Positions 10,232 through 24,240 are shown, numbered from the stretch's first letter. The stretch: 64,000 nucleotides of DNA from Coriaria nepalensis (GCA_027186245.1 CP114495.1:7556501-7620500); one strand, 5' to 3'. Numbers and translations: made by a program. Notes: generated by a model from the sequence alone, not told the origin.

Positions 10232-13200
10232 ATGGAGCGATCTGATGGCAGCAATGGTTTTAGGGACTTCACTGGGAATAATACCTCAGGTTAGCTCACT
10301 TTTTTCACCACGGAGATGGATTTCTTTTTATTACTTTATTTTCGATGATTCTGTTTTGGTCTGATTCTTTGATCAAGTAGTCGAGAATCATGTTTGGATG
10401 CTGAGGATATATTGGTATCAAGCGGTTTTGACTTAGTCGGTTATTATCGTTTTGAGAAATCTAGAGCATAGTGAGGATTCTGGATTCACTTATGTATTAT
10501 TTCTGATTCGTTATGTTATAATGGTAAGATTCCACGCATGTGGTAAGAATTGGGGATTCAAATAGTTATTTTATTTTATTTTTTATTTTTGATATTGTAT
10601 TATGAAACTTTTTTGATCAGGCATTGATGATTGATTGTCCTATCTTCGATTTATTGTGATTTTCTAGCTGAAGAAGGTTTGAAATTTAAAGGACATAATA
10701 GGTTGAGTAATTTATTTGTCCTTGTTATTGTTTTCGTGTAGGTAATACACTCTTTGATGCATCACAGTACGAATTTTTTGGTCAGCCTGCTGTGGAAGAG
10801 GTGGAATTGGGTGGTTTAGAAGACACTGCTGAAGATCCCATACTTGGGTCTACAGATGAAGAGTATCGCTTGTTTGATAGAGAGGAAGTACGGTTGTTTC
10901 TTCGTTCTAATTAAATTGGGCAAGATCCCAATTTCTAGTTTCTTTTGCAGTGATCTTTTAGTCTACTTATTAACAAAAGAAAGACATTTATTTGCCTTTT
11001 TTGTTTATAGTTGTATTTTTCCCTTTTCCTTTTTTTATTCATAGTATTGGAGGTTTCCATGAAGGTCTTAAAACTGGTCAGTACATGTATTTATGTGTTC
11101 ATGGCAACATACATTGGTCAATTTTTTGTAAATTTTTGGTTTCTCTTTGATTGGAAGTCTTCCAGCAACTGAGCAAGGTGTAAATAACTCCCATAGTGTT
11201 TTAACTTAGAAAGTTCATTGTCCTGTCCAAGTTGTACTCCTAAAGATTTTAAGTGCTGCAACTATTTCAGCTTTGGGGAGATGCAAGTTCATATTCGTTT
11301 TGTTTACATTCTTATTTCTTATATCCTGATGCATTGTCTTAAAAATATTAATGGGATACTCCTCCTATTGCTCAAGACATCTCTTTTCCACTGAGAAACA
11401 AAACAAGATCATTTTGTTCCATTTTTTAATGGGGGTATTGAATGTTTTTGTTGTTTTCCCCAATTCTATTAGCAAGCAGTTCCTTCTTTTAACTCTGGCA
11501 CAATCAGCTGGTTCCCTTGAATCTGATCTGTTACTTTTTGTTTTCAGTCTGTAGGAATGGGATCTCTATCGGAGATGGATGATCTAGCAAGTACTTTTGC
11601 AAAGGTTAGTTCCCTTCCACAGCTATGAAAGTAATTGTATGTAAGTGGGGTAGCTATTGTCTGTATTATATTCATCTACTGTGACCATAATGCTATGTGC
11701 TGTGGAAACTTTTCAGATCTATATTTGTTTTTATGTTATGGTAATGATATTCTTGTTGCTGGCGCTATTAACTTATTTACTATACAATGGGACCAGCTGA
11801 ATCTTCCGATTATTTTCTTCCTTGTCTCTATAACTCTACGACCACAAATTTGTGCATCTTTATCTCAAATATGTCTTATTCCAAACTTGGGGATGTGACA
11901 TGAATTCCTGTGCCACATTCTGATTCAGCAATATGTGTGGTACTTTGATTAACATCATTCCACTAATAATTTTGGTTGGCGCCTTTTTCCTTCTCTGCTG
12001 AATTCAGTTGCTACATCATGCTTATATGTAAGTTTTGTATTTATTTGATCATCATCAATCCATTTCAAGTTTGGTTTCAACGTTTCCTTTTTGCTCATAA
12101 TTATGGAACCTTGGTTGTTACTATTATTGGATCCATTTGTTTACGTTGAATGTGACTGAACTATTTGAGATGACCCGTTGACTCTTCATTGCTTTATGGA
12201 AGTTATCTCCAGCTTTTTAATTAATATCTGATTTTTCTTGTGATCCCATAGATCTATAGTAATATTCTATAAAATAGGTTAAACTTGCTCCAACTTTGCT
12301 GGATAAGTCCTAAGTAATAGAATATATCAGTAGTGATGAAGCTTTAAAATTTGGCCTGGGAGTATATGAATCACATTTCTATGTTACATGCTTCTCAAGA
12401 TGAGCAGAATCATACATGGTAGGAGAGTAAATTGAATTTAATATGGGAGGCATGCCAATAGATGTCATATGTGTTATAATTGCGAGGATACTGTCATTTA
12501 TTTGCTGCCCAGGGACAAAAGCTCATACTATTTGTGAAAAAAAACTGCAAGGCATCTTATTTTTTAGAAAATATCACTACATTGTTTGTATACCACCGAT
12601 GTGAGATAAGATGATGAGTTCCATGTGATAGGCCCTACCTGATAGGAGACATGTTCTTGTTTTTTTGCTACCAGAAGAGATGAAAACTAAAAATTTGATG
12701 TGCACACACACATATATATATCGTCATCGTATTCCTGCTATAATTTCTGTGTTTACTCTAGTCTTGCAAAAGTTTGAAATTGTGTAACGTATAAAAATAA
12801 ATCTTAGGTAATCATGTAGGGATAACTATGAGACCCACAGGTGATCTCATAGATCTATAGTGATGGACATGGAGGATAAAATGAATGTTGTATTGAAATA
12901 GTTAGTAATTTGAAGGAAGAAGAGAAAACATGAGGGGAGGATGAAATGCTGCAGGGGACTGCAGAGAATTGGAGAAGAGGACATTTTTGATGCGTAGGTG
13001 GGTCATGATTTGTGTAGGGTAGGTGGGTAAGGCTATGGGTTCAGGTGGGCACATCAGCAAGATGCACCTCTGCAACCATGTATCAAATCCAGCCTTCCTA
13101 TTTCATTTAAAAAATCGGATGGCTGTGAAACATGATTCCATTAGCTGGATAATTTTCAACAGGGCCGTGAATCCATCGCTCACTTGCTCTTTCCCCTTCC

Positions 13201-16200
13201 TTCTGACTGGTCCTATTTTCTGGATAAGTTGAGCTCACATTCAAAAGACTTTTACCGGAAAATTCACAATATTGTTGCTGATTCACTGGTTTTCCCAAAA
13301 ATGTACTAGACCCCACCTTCAATCTTCCCCTGCATTTTTAAACCCCCAAAAAGAAAATCGATCAAGCAAAAGAGAATACATTAGAAAATGAATGGTGAAC
13401 ATAGTGAGTGAATTAACCTCATGGAAGTCTTGATCTCTATTTTTTTATCTCGCTGCTATTCCTACTGCATCGCAGAGGCCTAAAAAATCTCTCATGGATT
13501 CCAGCACTTCCCAATCATTCGCTCTTCTTCGATCTTCCTCTCCTTCTCACTGCCTCGGTCCATCTTAGAGGAACCACCGCTTTTTTCATTGCATGGATGG
13601 TAAATTTCAAGCTCCTGTTTTTTGTTGTTTACATTCAACCCAAGCTTGTTTTGTTTCTTTATTGCCTCTACATTTACTTCTCGAAAACCTTGGGTGGGAT
13701 GCCAAAGTGATGGTAGAGATTTTGTGCAACTAGATGGAGAAGATGTAGAGATTAGTGTTGGTGCTGGCAGGGCGGCAGCTGGCGGCGGAGGTGGAGTTTG
13801 GTCGGAGACCTGGATGACTTTCTTGGCAAAGGAAATAATTTTTTTATTTTATTCCTTGGTTTTGGAGAGATAAAATTAATAAAATTTGATGGCTGAATAT
13901 GGTTAAGGGGTGCGGAGGGGGCGCATCTTGCAAGATGCGCCCCCTTGAACCCTTAAGGCTATTACTTATGGTCTAGTCGGTTTTGATGGGTTAGTGGGGT
14001 ACAGATCATAAATCACTGATTAGTGATTACTTGACATGATGGGCATAGGTATTTACCAAGTCTTACTACACTTTGATAAATACCTATACTCTTTCCCCTT
14101 GATAGGGTTTTAGAATTACAAAACATTTCAGATGTTCTTCGTTTCCACCAAATTGTTTTAATTCAATTCCTCTTATTTATGAAGGAGAGTTGTAAGAGTT
14201 TTGGATTTGTGATTAGCTCTTGTATTTCTCCTCTATAAATGTTTTCTACAGTGCAAAATTACTGACCTGGAATGCTTTTAATTCGTAATCTTGTACCCCA
14301 TTTTAGTTTTACTTACCTTCTACTTTGTTCTTAAATGTTGTTTAGGAAAACATGATATAATTAAAAAAAAAAGGATATGATTTAAATCCAACTGAGGCTC
14401 TATTACTTGAAAACCATGGAGGTAAGTTGTAGAATCTTATCTTTAACGTGTACGGCACATCAGGATTTAAACTCTTTACACCATTACCATGTGCATTATT
14501 TTCTTAAAGCATACATCCTTTGACTTCCATTGCCGACAAGTTAGCTTTTCTTTCTTTCCTGCTTTCTTTCTCTCTTTTATTATCCATCTTATTGGCTATC
14601 ATATTTGGTTTTTTTCTCACATTCTTCTATTGAACAGTTGAACAAAATTGTAACGGGACCAAGACATCCAGGAGTTATTGGAGATAGAGGGTCTGGATCA
14701 TTTTCACGGGAAAGTGAGTTGACTAGCTATTACTTAATTCCCAATACCTTTTCAAATATTCGTTATGAAAATTGTTGATGAGTTGTTTCTTACTCAACTT
14801 ACTTATTAGATATTTCCCTGGTTGATTGAGAAAGATATTATGTTTCTGTTTCTTTAAGCTCCATTAACGTAACATTATTGAACCTTGGATTAGGCTCAGT
14901 TTCTAGTTTGGCCCACAAAATATAAACCAGAATACACTTTAAATTCTGGTTTCACTAAACATCTGATTCATAAGTTTACCCAAATTAAACCGAACAAAAT
15001 TTTTTAAGAATGGAAGGAAAAGGAAGAATAGAATCTTAGACACGAGTATACCTAATACCTTGTGCGGGCTCCCTGGCAGGTTTTAACTAACTTCTCATGT
15101 TCTTGGGGTTGAGTTGTCCCATTTTATTTTACGAGAGATTCTTGCGTGCACATGATGTATGGCCATGTGGCACACTAAATTCCATAACAACTACAAACGT
15201 TACTTTCATACATCATGTACACCCCTCACATGAAAGTGACATTTGTGGTTGTGATGGAGTTGTGCCATGTGGCTATGCACTATGTGCGTACAATAATTTT
15301 TCTTATTTTAGTTTACTCTTTTATATATCATCTCTGTTTGGTCTGTCCGCTAAGTAACAAATCTTCCCTGCTAGATTGTAAAGCAAATCCTATATCTAAT
15401 TTATCTGCACCTTATGTTTTTCTTCCTCTGCATTAAAAATTTATGTTCACCCTCATTATATAAACATATAATCTGTGGATTACGACATTCAAGTATATTC
15501 GGGTTGGATGCAGGATGTGTTTCACTTTAGTTGTTAGACCTTCTAATTAATTATAAGTTAGAGATAGACTTGAGCACAATAACTATGAGTATATTTGCTA
15601 TATAGGGAGTCAAGATAAAATAAATCTACCGGTCCTGAGATGTATGACATATAAATTTGGATTCAAGTGGTAAAGTCTAATGTCGGGGCCATCGAGTCTG
15701 GGTGAAATTCCTAGAATTTTACATTGGTATTTTGTTACAGGTTTAATCTTGATCCATTGTCAAATCTATCATTAAAAGATCTTTAAAAAAAAAAAAAATC
15801 ATTACAAACATGTTTAACATTGTATCAACTATCAAAGCATCATCATATATAAAACAGATGGGCATTAGCCTCCATATATATTAACAGTCATTCATATTAT
15901 ATGTTGCTGTACCTGTTCTAATGGCGTTCCCTTCAGGTTCATCTGCTACTGATTGGGCACAAGATGGAGATTTCTCTAGCTGGTTAGATCAGCATATGTT
16001 TGATATAGAATCTGCCCAAGAAGATAAGAGATGGTCATCTCAATCACCTTCATCTGCTAGTCTGCCTGACTCAAACCCCTTGTATAGAACATCCACGTAC
16101 CCACAAAAGCAACCAGGTCTGCATCACTACTTGAGCGAACCAATCATGGTAGGATCCAAATCTTCTTTCACGTCTTTCCCTCCTCCCGGAAGTAGGTCCC

Positions 16201-18032
16201 AGCAGGGGTCGCCTCACCACCCTAATATCTCCTCTTTACCCAGTGGAAATCAACTGCCCTTCTCAGCCCCAAATCTCTCCCCTATATCCAAGTCTAACCT
16301 TCAGTTGGTGGGTTTACATCATGGTTTACCTTATGGAGGAGGGAATTTGCCTCATTTCAGCAATCCCGGCCTTTCTTTTAGTAACAGGCCTCAAAATCAG
16401 TGGGTCAACCATGCTGGTATATTGCACGGGGATCATTCCGGCCTGTTGTTAAACAATATATTGCAGCAGCAACTATCCCTCCAAAACAATCTAATGTCCA
16501 ATCAATTAATGTCATCAATTCAGCATCAGATTCAACCACAGAGACTACACCGCTCTGTTCCACCATCATTGGCCCATTATGCCGCCCTCCAGTCTCAGCT
16601 ATACAATAACACTCTTCCTCCACAATCACACAAGTCAATGTTTGGATTGACTGATGGAAGAGAACACAAGCCCAAATCGCAAAGAGGCAAACAGAATATG
16701 AGATTTTCTCAAGGCTCTGATACTGGTAGTCAAAAGAGTGAAAGTGCTTGGAGCCAATTTAGATCCAAGTACATGACAGGTGAAGAGATAGAGAGTATCC
16801 TCAAAATGCAACATGCTGCTACTCACAGCAACGATCCTTACATTGATGATTACTATCGCCAGGCACGCCTTTCAAAAAAATCTGATTTCAGGACCAGGCA
16901 CTCCTTCTATCCATCTCACTTGAGAGAACTTCCCTCTAGAGGTCGGAACAGTGGAGATCATCAGCATTCTCATCTAACCGTGGATGCTTTGGGAAGATTA
17001 CCCCTCACTTCCATACGTAGGCCACGCCCCCTCCTAGAAATCGACCCCCCTTTAACTGGCTCAGGTGATGTTAGTTCTGAACATTCCGAGAAGCCTCTAG
17101 AACAAGAGCCCATGCTTGCTGCTAGAATTACAATAGAGGACAGTTTCTCCCTTCTAATGGACATAGATGATATTGATCGTCTCTTACAATCTAACCCTTC
17201 TCAAGATGGAGGTGTTCATCTCAGGAGGAGACAGATCCTTCTAGAAGGCTTAGCAGCGTCCCTTCAGCTTGTTGATCCACTTGGAAAAACCAGCCATTCT
17301 ATCGGACCCTCTCCCAAGGATGATATTGTCTTCCTCAGGTTAGTTTCTCTACCCAAAGGCCGTAAACTTATAACCAGATTCCTTCAGCTTATCTTCCCCG
17401 GTAATGAGCTTGCTCGTATAGTCTGCATGGCTATTTTCCGCCATTTGAGATTTCTATTTGGTGGGCTTCCTTCCGACCCTTCAGCAGCTGAAACAACTAG
17501 TAATCTTGCCAAGGTAGTGTCTACCTCTGTTAGTAGCATGGACCTCCATGCACTTAGTTGTTGTCTTGTAGCAGTGGTTTGCTCTTCAGATCATCCACCT
17601 CTCCGCCCTCTTAAGAGTCCGGCTGGCGATGGCGCTTCCATAGTTCTGAAATCTGTTCTTGAACGGGCCACTGAGCTCTTAACTGACCCTCATGCTGTTG
17701 GGAAATGTAGTATGAGGAATAGGGGCCTATGGCAGGCTTCGTTTGATGAATTCTTTAGTCTCCTTACTAAGTATTGTCTGTGCAAATACGAGACTATTTT
17801 GCAATCGCTATTTTCACAGACTCCTTCTAGCACAGATGTTATTGGGTCAGAAGCGACTAGAGCTATAAGCCGGGAAATGCCTGTTGAGCTTCTCCGTGCT
17901 AGTCTTCCTCATACAAATGAGCATCAAAGGAAGCTTTTGATTGATTTTGCTCATAGATCGATGCCTATTTCAGGTTTGAATGCCCATGATGGAAATAATG
18001 GACAAATGAACTCTGAATCAGTACGAGGTTAG
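10232..18032 (+). CDS. PAT1: PAT1-family protein (Pat1/topoisomerase II-associated), mRNA decapping activator
   Basis: Five exons: 10232-10289, 10742-10887, 11548-11604, 14638-14713, 15937-18032. They encode 810 aa, close to the roughly 800 aa of plant PAT1 proteins. The N-terminus carries the conserved '[10 protein letters not shown]' and '[10 protein letters not shown]' stretch. A Q/P/N/S-rich disordered middle follows, with '[13 protein letters not shown]' near the centre. The alpha-helical Pat-C region fills the last 300 or so residues ('[12 protein letters not shown]', '[15 protein letters not shown]'). Pat1 proteins bridge deadenylated mRNA, the Lsm1-7 ring and the Dcp1/2 decapping enzyme in P-bodies. 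The last exon is uninterrupted for 2.1 kb. Intron 3 is 3.0 kb and contains a foldback element. The ATG at 15921 lies just before the last exon's acceptor and is not the start. Which plant paralogue it is cannot be told. Confidence 0.92.
13030..13968. mobile_element. Foldback-ended insertion inside PAT1 intron 3
   Basis: The left end (13030-13078) and the reverse complement of the right end (about 13905-13968) match in order: 'aagg', 'gggttca', a G-rich run, 'cagcaagatgcac' or 'cttgcaagatgcgc', then a C-rich run. The right end contains a perfect 28-bp palindrome, with arms 13917-13930 and 13931-13944. Between the ends is gene-like, higher-GC sequence (about 13490-13830) with a short Gly/Ala-rich open frame, probably a captured fragment. 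No transposase is seen. The superfamily is uncertain. Confidence 0.45.
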
Positions 18033-18839
18033 TGAAAGATACAACTTGCAAGGTGTTCTTTTCCCCACTATGTGGGATTAGGAAGAATCTGGATGAATGG
18101 TGGCTGGGGTTTTTTAAGTAGGAGTCGGGATCAAAGAAGATTTCTATTTTTATCTGTCCTGTTACTTTTTCTATGGTTGTTACTTTGCCGAATGTTTGTA
18201 ATCAGAATGCATAAAAATGTGTATTATTATCGAAAATTCGTGGCGGGACTGAAACTGGAAGTTCCATCTAACTGAGAGAGCATGTTTTTAGGGCTCTTAT
18301 GTTTTAAAAGTTAAAACTTAGGACTGGAGACACAAACTAGGGCTTGGGATGTACAGGTAGTAGTCAGTTACAAGACCTCCCAAGTCCAATGTCATTTAAC
18401 TCCAATTTTATTTGGATAACATTTGTTCTTATATTTGTCTTAAGGTATAGAGTGCGTGTGTGTTTTGTTACATATATATATATATATATGAATGTTATAA
18501 TTAGTGTTATTATTATGTCATTTTTATTTTTTTCGTGCGTGATTTGGTTTGTATGGGGAGAATTTCTCAATAATATAATGCAAGCATAATCTGCCCCCTA
18601 AGTGCTTAATAATATGAACGGTAGAATTGCTGGTGGTGTGGCATGAGATTGGAGAGTGTAAAAATTTTAGAATTAATTGATCAAGATTGTAGATTTGATT
18701 TGGAATGTTAAAAAAATAATAATTCAACTGAGATCTCTGACAAAAAGGTCTTAGAGAGTAAAACATTGCATTATTTAAGATTTATTATCCAAAAGTTGGA
18801 AATATTAGAGTGATATAAATAATAACATTAAAATAGAAT
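18033..18839. other. PAT1 3' UTR and intergenic DNA
   Basis: The first 300 or so bases probably form the PAT1 3' UTR. After that come AT-rich sequence and a TA microsatellite near 18473-18489. Small open frames here have no recognisable product. Confidence 0.5.
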
Positions 18840-19350
18840 AGATGAAATGAATGATGGCGTCAAGAGTCAATGCGATAGAAAGATGTTCGTTATGTTGAAA
18901 GAAAAGTGTTATAAAATGATTGTTTGACTACCTATGCTTTATGATTTTGAGTGCTGGGCCACTATATGACAACATATATAAGATGAGGTAATATAGATGC
19001 GGATGTTAAGATGAATGTATGGTAAAACATGGATAAAATAAAAAATGACATGATTAAGAGTTATTGAAGTATAGCCACAATAGATGACAAAATTTGGAAG
19101 ATATGTTTAATATGATTTGGTCATATGCAAAGGAGACAAAATACGACTCCAATTTGATAAAGTTTAAATTGGTAGATAAGTGGTGGGCGTAGACAGAAGG
19201 AGTAAGCTATTGAAAACTTGGACGAAGGTGGTGAAAAAAGACATTCTAGATTTTAGATTAGGCGATAATATATAAGAAGATCGCTTAGATTGGAGAACTA
19301 ATATCCAAATAGTCGATTCCGAAAATAATGAGAATGAATTTTTATAATGA
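18840..19350 (+). pseudogene. LINE reverse transcriptase C-terminal remnant
   Basis: With stops and frameshifts ignored, the + strand gives 'KCYKMIV' then a tyrosine- and cysteine-rich match to the LINE phrase 'LYGSECW', 'KMR..EMRMLRWM', 'HD..RELL', 'MIWSYAKE' and finally 'WRTNIQIVD'. This order is typical of the region after the RT catalytic core in plant non-LTR elements. There are many stops (TGA, TAA, TAG) and no intact frame, so it is dead. Confidence 0.6.
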
Positions 19351-20029
19351 TGATGAATAATAATTAAATTAAAATAAATCTTTTATTTAAAGCGTCAAGT
19401 ATGGATTATCAAGTAATTTTATTGTTATTCTTTTGGGCAAAAAAAAAAAAAATATAGATATATATATATATATATATATAAGGAAAATAGAGTGTATATA
19501 ATATATATACATATAAAGTATGGCAAAAGATAATTTACACTCAAATTTAAGCATGAATGACAATTTATACCTGAAAATTTTATAAAATATAATTTACACT
19601 TGAGGAGTGATTAGTGGTACAAAAATAAAAAGATAAAAAAATATTTAAAATTAGAAAATAGATTAAAAATGAAATTAAAATTTTGAGATTCAAAATTGAA
19701 ATAAGTATTTAATTTAGGGTCAAATTTTGAAAGAATTAATAGTCACATGATTCAATACTTTTCAAAAGGTTTTACGTATAAATTATAATTGCAAAAGTTT
19801 CCACTTGAAAAGTAAAGTTCTCTCTCGAGTGATAAAAGAAATAGTGTTAGGTCATGTAACAAATAGATAATATTCGGTTTTTAGTTTATTCAGTTTAAAA
19901 TCTTAAAGCCCACGATAAATTACTAAAAATTAATAAAACAAAAAATATCTGATATAATTTTAATACATCAATAAAATATATTTTAAAATATTTACTCAAA
20001 CAACTCTCTGATATTACTTTCACATCATT
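19351..20029. other. AT-rich intergenic DNA upstream of APO1
   Basis: Contains an (AT)n microsatellite at about 19450-19482 and no supportable gene. The last part presumably includes the APO1 promoter. Confidence 0.5.
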
Positions 20030-20170
20030 TCGTCCGTTCTACATTCAATCTAGGAAGAAACCCAGTCCACACATGAACTTCTTCGAAGCAAATTTTGCAG
20101 GGATAAAGCTTATGTTCATCATTCATTCAGCATACATCTTCTTCATCTCGACATTACGCTCATAACTGCG
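20030..20170 (+). other. Probable 5' UTR exon of the APO1-like gene
   Basis: Sequence with leader-like composition ends at a consensus donor (gcg|gtaatctctc, 20171) followed by a C/T-rich stretch. The next likely acceptor lies just before the coding start, near 21039. The transcription start is estimated, not seen. If correct, the gene has an intron of about 870 bp in its leader. Confidence 0.4.
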
Positions 20171-21062
20171 GTAATCTCTCTCTCTCCCACTTTATTATTC
20201 TTTTGTTTTTCATGGCTTCTGAAATTCTACAGAGGAATCGTTCCGTCCAGGTGTATTAAAATGAATTGAAAGATTCGTGTTTGGTTCGGGAAGGGATCGT
20301 GGAAGTTTTTGCTCTACATATCAACTATTTTTCGCGAAATTTCTTTTAGGGTTTAGGTTATGAATCGACAATCATGCACCCTCACTTCTTAAATCCTTAT
20401 TTATACTTCTATTTTACTTATTATTATTTTTTTTCAAGTGTATGTGATTTTTTCAATTCCCCAGCTTTTGTTCGAGTTTCAATCAGCTAATTAGTTCAGT
20501 TATTGCTATTAGTTATCTAGACCGGCATTTGGATTGCTGCTTTCGATAGGTTATAAGTCGAAAATTTAGGTTTCTATTTCAATATAACGGCATAGAGCAA
20601 CTAATCTACGTTCTTGGTTGTCTTTTAGCCTCTAAGGGCATAGAAAAAATGCTGACCATGTAATCAGGCATAAATTGCTCTTCCCAATTTATGAATGGGC
20701 ATAAATTGCTTGATTTTTATTAATTTTCAGACCCTTGATGTTTCCCCATTACCTTCATTTATACATGAGATATGAAATCTAGGACACTGTGACCGATATG
20801 ATTTCTGTTATGATCTGTGTATGCTACTTCTTGAAAATTGTTTGACCATTGAGGAGATGTCTTAAACTTGTCTAGTTTGTAGTGATAAAAAGTTTTCCCT
20901 TGAAACAGATAACTAGTGCTTGATTCTTGTTGTTTATGTTTGGCATTTTGAAACGAAATAACATTATTTATAAGAAAATCACCTTATAGTTGTTCATTTT
21001 GACATTTATGGATGATGTTTCTACTAGGAGGTGGGAAGCAGAAAATACACTTTTGTAGCGAC

Positions 21063-23090
21063 ATGCTCCAGAACTTTCCAGCAGTATCCAGTGCTTTATG
21101 GGATGCATCTCAGCTGGGTAAGCTTTAGAGTGAAGAATGCGACTTTTTGACAAAATGATGAGTTGTCCGTTGTTGAACTCAATAACCTTTGAAAACCAAA
21201 CTGGTTCTACCTCTCCTAAACTGAAGGCATTCTGATATTGTTATATCTAGACTTGGCATACTATACAATTGCATCTATTGTTTAAATATGTATTATTTTG
21301 GCTGTTCTTTTTAGGCTTTTCCAAGAGAAATTCAGTGCCTAAGAGGCTTCAGTGGTCGCCGTTACAATCTGATCCTTTTGGACTAAAGGTTTATATATTT
21401 TCTTAACTCTCTTTTATGCTTCTTTTGTATTGATATTTTTCTCGTGATTGTTTTTAAGTGAATCTATCTTTTTTAAACTTGATCTACATTTTCTTGAATA
21501 TTTGAAGAATCTCTGACATAGTTTACTCATTATCTGCAGTATTGGAATAAGCAATCCAAAAGTAAATCAACTTTATCAAGGGCTATCATATATGCTAGTC
21601 AGAATCCGGAACAAGCTCTTTTTGCAAAGAAACAAGTACGATATTTTCAAAACACTGATCTTCCACCCATACTTCCTAAGAAGAAAAAGAAACCCTATCC
21701 CATCCCCTTAAAAAAGATCCAGCAAGCTGCAAGAGCTGACAAAAAACTTGCACAAAAGGGTATAGAAAAGCCACTTGAGCCCCCCAAAAATGGATTGCTT
21801 GTTCCCCATTTGATTCCAGTTGCTTATGAAGTACTCGATGCTTGGAAAGTCTTGATCAAAGGTCTCACACAGCTCCTACATGTTATTCCTGTATATGGTT
21901 GCAGGTAGAAAATATCTATCTGAATAAAACAACGTGACAGAAAAATCACCCTACTTTTCTTTGCTTCTATATCTTATCTTCTTCTAGGTGGCAACACCCT
22001 ATTCAGTCTTGAAGCTTAGGGTCCATTTAGTTTAACATTTGAAACTGGAGCTTGTGCAAACTGTTGTTTGCTAAATGACTGGGGAAACTGGATTTTGCTT
22101 TTGAAATAATAGTTGAGACAAAGCAGAGTTTTTATGAACCCATGTTAGATTTTGGCCCCAGATTGAAAGTTTCAAATGTCGAACCAAATGGACCCTTGAT
22201 TTTCTTGGTTGGGCTAGTATCTTTGGATATTAATATGCTTTAACTTTTATAGTGAGTGCTCAGAAGTTCATGTGGCCCAAACTGGTCACCATATTCAGAA
22301 TTGCCTCGGTCCAACCAGTTCACAACGCAGAAGCTTCCACTCATGGGTCAAGGGTTCCATCAATGATGTACTAATTCCCATTGATTCCTATCATCTCTAC
22401 GATCCTTTTGGCCACCGTATTAAACATGAAACGCGATTTAAATATGATAGGATTCCTGCTGTTCTAGAACTATGCATCCAAGCTGGTGTTGATTTACCAG
22501 AGTACCCTTCACGCCGAAGGACTAATCCTATTCGTATGATGGGGAAGAAAGTAATCGACCGAGGTGGGTTTCTTGACGAGCCAAAGCCATATGACTCTTC
22601 CGATTTATCCTCACTTGTTGATTTTCTTGACACACTTGGGGCCCACAGGCGATATCCACCTCCAGAGCCGGCAGATGTTCCCCAGATTGCTCAAGAAACA
22701 ATGAATGCATATGAAATTGTTAGAATAGGGGTGATGAAGTTGATGAAAAAGTACACAGTCAAAGCATGTGGGTATTGCTCAGAGGTTCATGTGGGCCCAT
22801 GGGGTCATAATGTTAAACTCTGTGGGGAGTTTAAGCATCAATGGAGAGATGGGAAGCATGGTTGGCAGGATGCTATCTTGGATGAAGTGATTCCTCCAAA
22901 TTATGTGTGGCATGTTAGAGACCCAAAAGGCCCCCCATTGACAGGGGCTCTAAAGCGGTTTTATGGCAAAGCTCCAGCTGTGGTTGAAGTGTGTATGCAA
23001 GCTGGTGCTGAAATTCCGGGAAGATATTTGCCCATGATGAGGCTTGATATAGTACTTCCCGAAAGTGACGAAGCACATTCAGTTGCATAG
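21063..23090 (+). CDS. APO1: APO-family protein, closest to APO1 (plastid RNA-binding, accumulation of photosystem I)
   Basis: Coding exons 21063-21117, 21315-21388, 21540-21904 and 22253-23090 give 443 aa. The N-terminus resembles an organelle transit peptide. A Lys-rich stretch ('LPKKKKKPYPIPLKK') precedes two APO repeats. Each repeat has a CxxC...HxxxxxC-like cluster: C164/C167/H171/H177/C182 and C337/C340/H344/H350/C355. These may bind zinc and form the RNA-binding surface described for the family. APO proteins bind organelle RNA; APO1 is needed for group II intron splicing and for PSI and other 4Fe-4S complexes. The phrases 'HETRF', 'RRRTNPIRMMGKKVIDRGG' and 'DGKHGWQDA' fit remembered APO1 better than APO2-4. 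The family is sure; the APO1 label is likely. The ATG follows a probable UTR exon. Confidence 0.88.
22019..22195. mobile_element. Tourist-like MITE in APO1 intron 3
   Basis: Terminal inverted repeats 'gggtccatttagtttaacat' (from 22019) and its diverged complement ending at 22195 bound 177 bp of non-coding DNA. Flanks are TTA on the left and TTG on the right, close to the 3-bp TTA/TAA target preference of PIF/Harbinger MITEs. It lies wholly within the intron between the two last coding exons. Confidence 0.65.
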
Positions 23091-24240
23091 GCCTTTTGTG
23101 AAGGTGAAAGAGGATCGCTTTTTTTTTTTAGAAGGAAGTCATGAATAGTCAAGGGTTCTCTTATACAAGGTATTTACCTTGAATATGCTGAAAGTCCGTT
23201 TGGAACAGAATTATAATGCCTGTATAAAAGAATAATCTTTCATCCAAATTATGGGACATGTTTCCCTCTGACCTTCACCTACCCATCTTCCGATTCTTCC
23301 AGAAATTTAGTGAGAACCTCATAAGGTATCAGCTAATAAGAAGATATGCTGAAGGATAGATGACCTTGAGCATGTTTGCGAGCTGTCGGACCATCCTAGT
23401 TGTCGCTGAGTTCTGGTTCGATTTGGGAAAGGTGGACCAACTTTTATAAACTTAAGAAGACAATAGTATTTTTCAAAGCCTGTAGCTATCAGTTAACCTT
23501 TGATCATGCATTATGCATAAATATCTTCCCATGTATGATTAATACGCAGTTAGACACTCCTCTAAATTGCTAGTGGTGTATGTGACTGTGTAATGTGTAA
23601 GTTATAGTGGAGATTTAATACAACTTAATTATACAAAGTATACAATAAAATAGGTGGCACATCTAATTTATTTGCAACTTATATATAAAAGAATTTTTGG
23701 GGGTGGAGAATGGAAATATAGTAAAATCTGGTTGCCCTTTCGTAAAAACCACAATAATTTAGTGCATTTTCATTAGAATCTAGGAGATCCTTAGTTTAGA
23801 TTATATAGGCTTGAAGCCTTCAACTGTATTTTGTAGGCAAAAAAGTAATAAAATGTAAAAATAATTATTAAATAAATATGCTCAAGTGAAAATATAAAAA
23901 TAATTATCAAATAAGTATGCTTAAGGGAAAATAATATTATTTAAGGATAAAAATTGTCAATTTATTTCTTAATAATAATAATAATTATTATTTTTTTTTT
24001 AATTTTATTTATTTATAAATTTCAAAAATTAAAATACATCGCCAAATATACCTTAAATTATTTCTTCAACCAATTAAAAAGGGAAAAAGGAGTAAATCAA
24101 ATCAAATCAATGATATTACGGGATTGACTAAGATTATTTGAATTCTTGTTTGAGTTTGACTAGGATTAGGAATGGGCAACACCATCGTTTATGTATTTAT
24201 AGAGAGAGCTACATCGTAGTATTGTTCATATCTCTCTGGT
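23091..24240. other. APO1 3' UTR and intergenic AT-rich DNA
   Basis: The first few hundred bases are probably the APO1 3' UTR. No gene is seen after that. A run of A/T repeats near 23960-24010 precedes a TATA-like stretch (TATTTATAG, about 24195) upstream of the B3 copy. Confidence 0.5.

Noticed and set aside
15921..15936. ATG at 15921 as start of a separate 703-aa protein
   Set aside because: A splice acceptor (ttcag) at 15936 and the phase of the upstream exon show that this is the last exon of PAT1; the 16 bases before it are intron.
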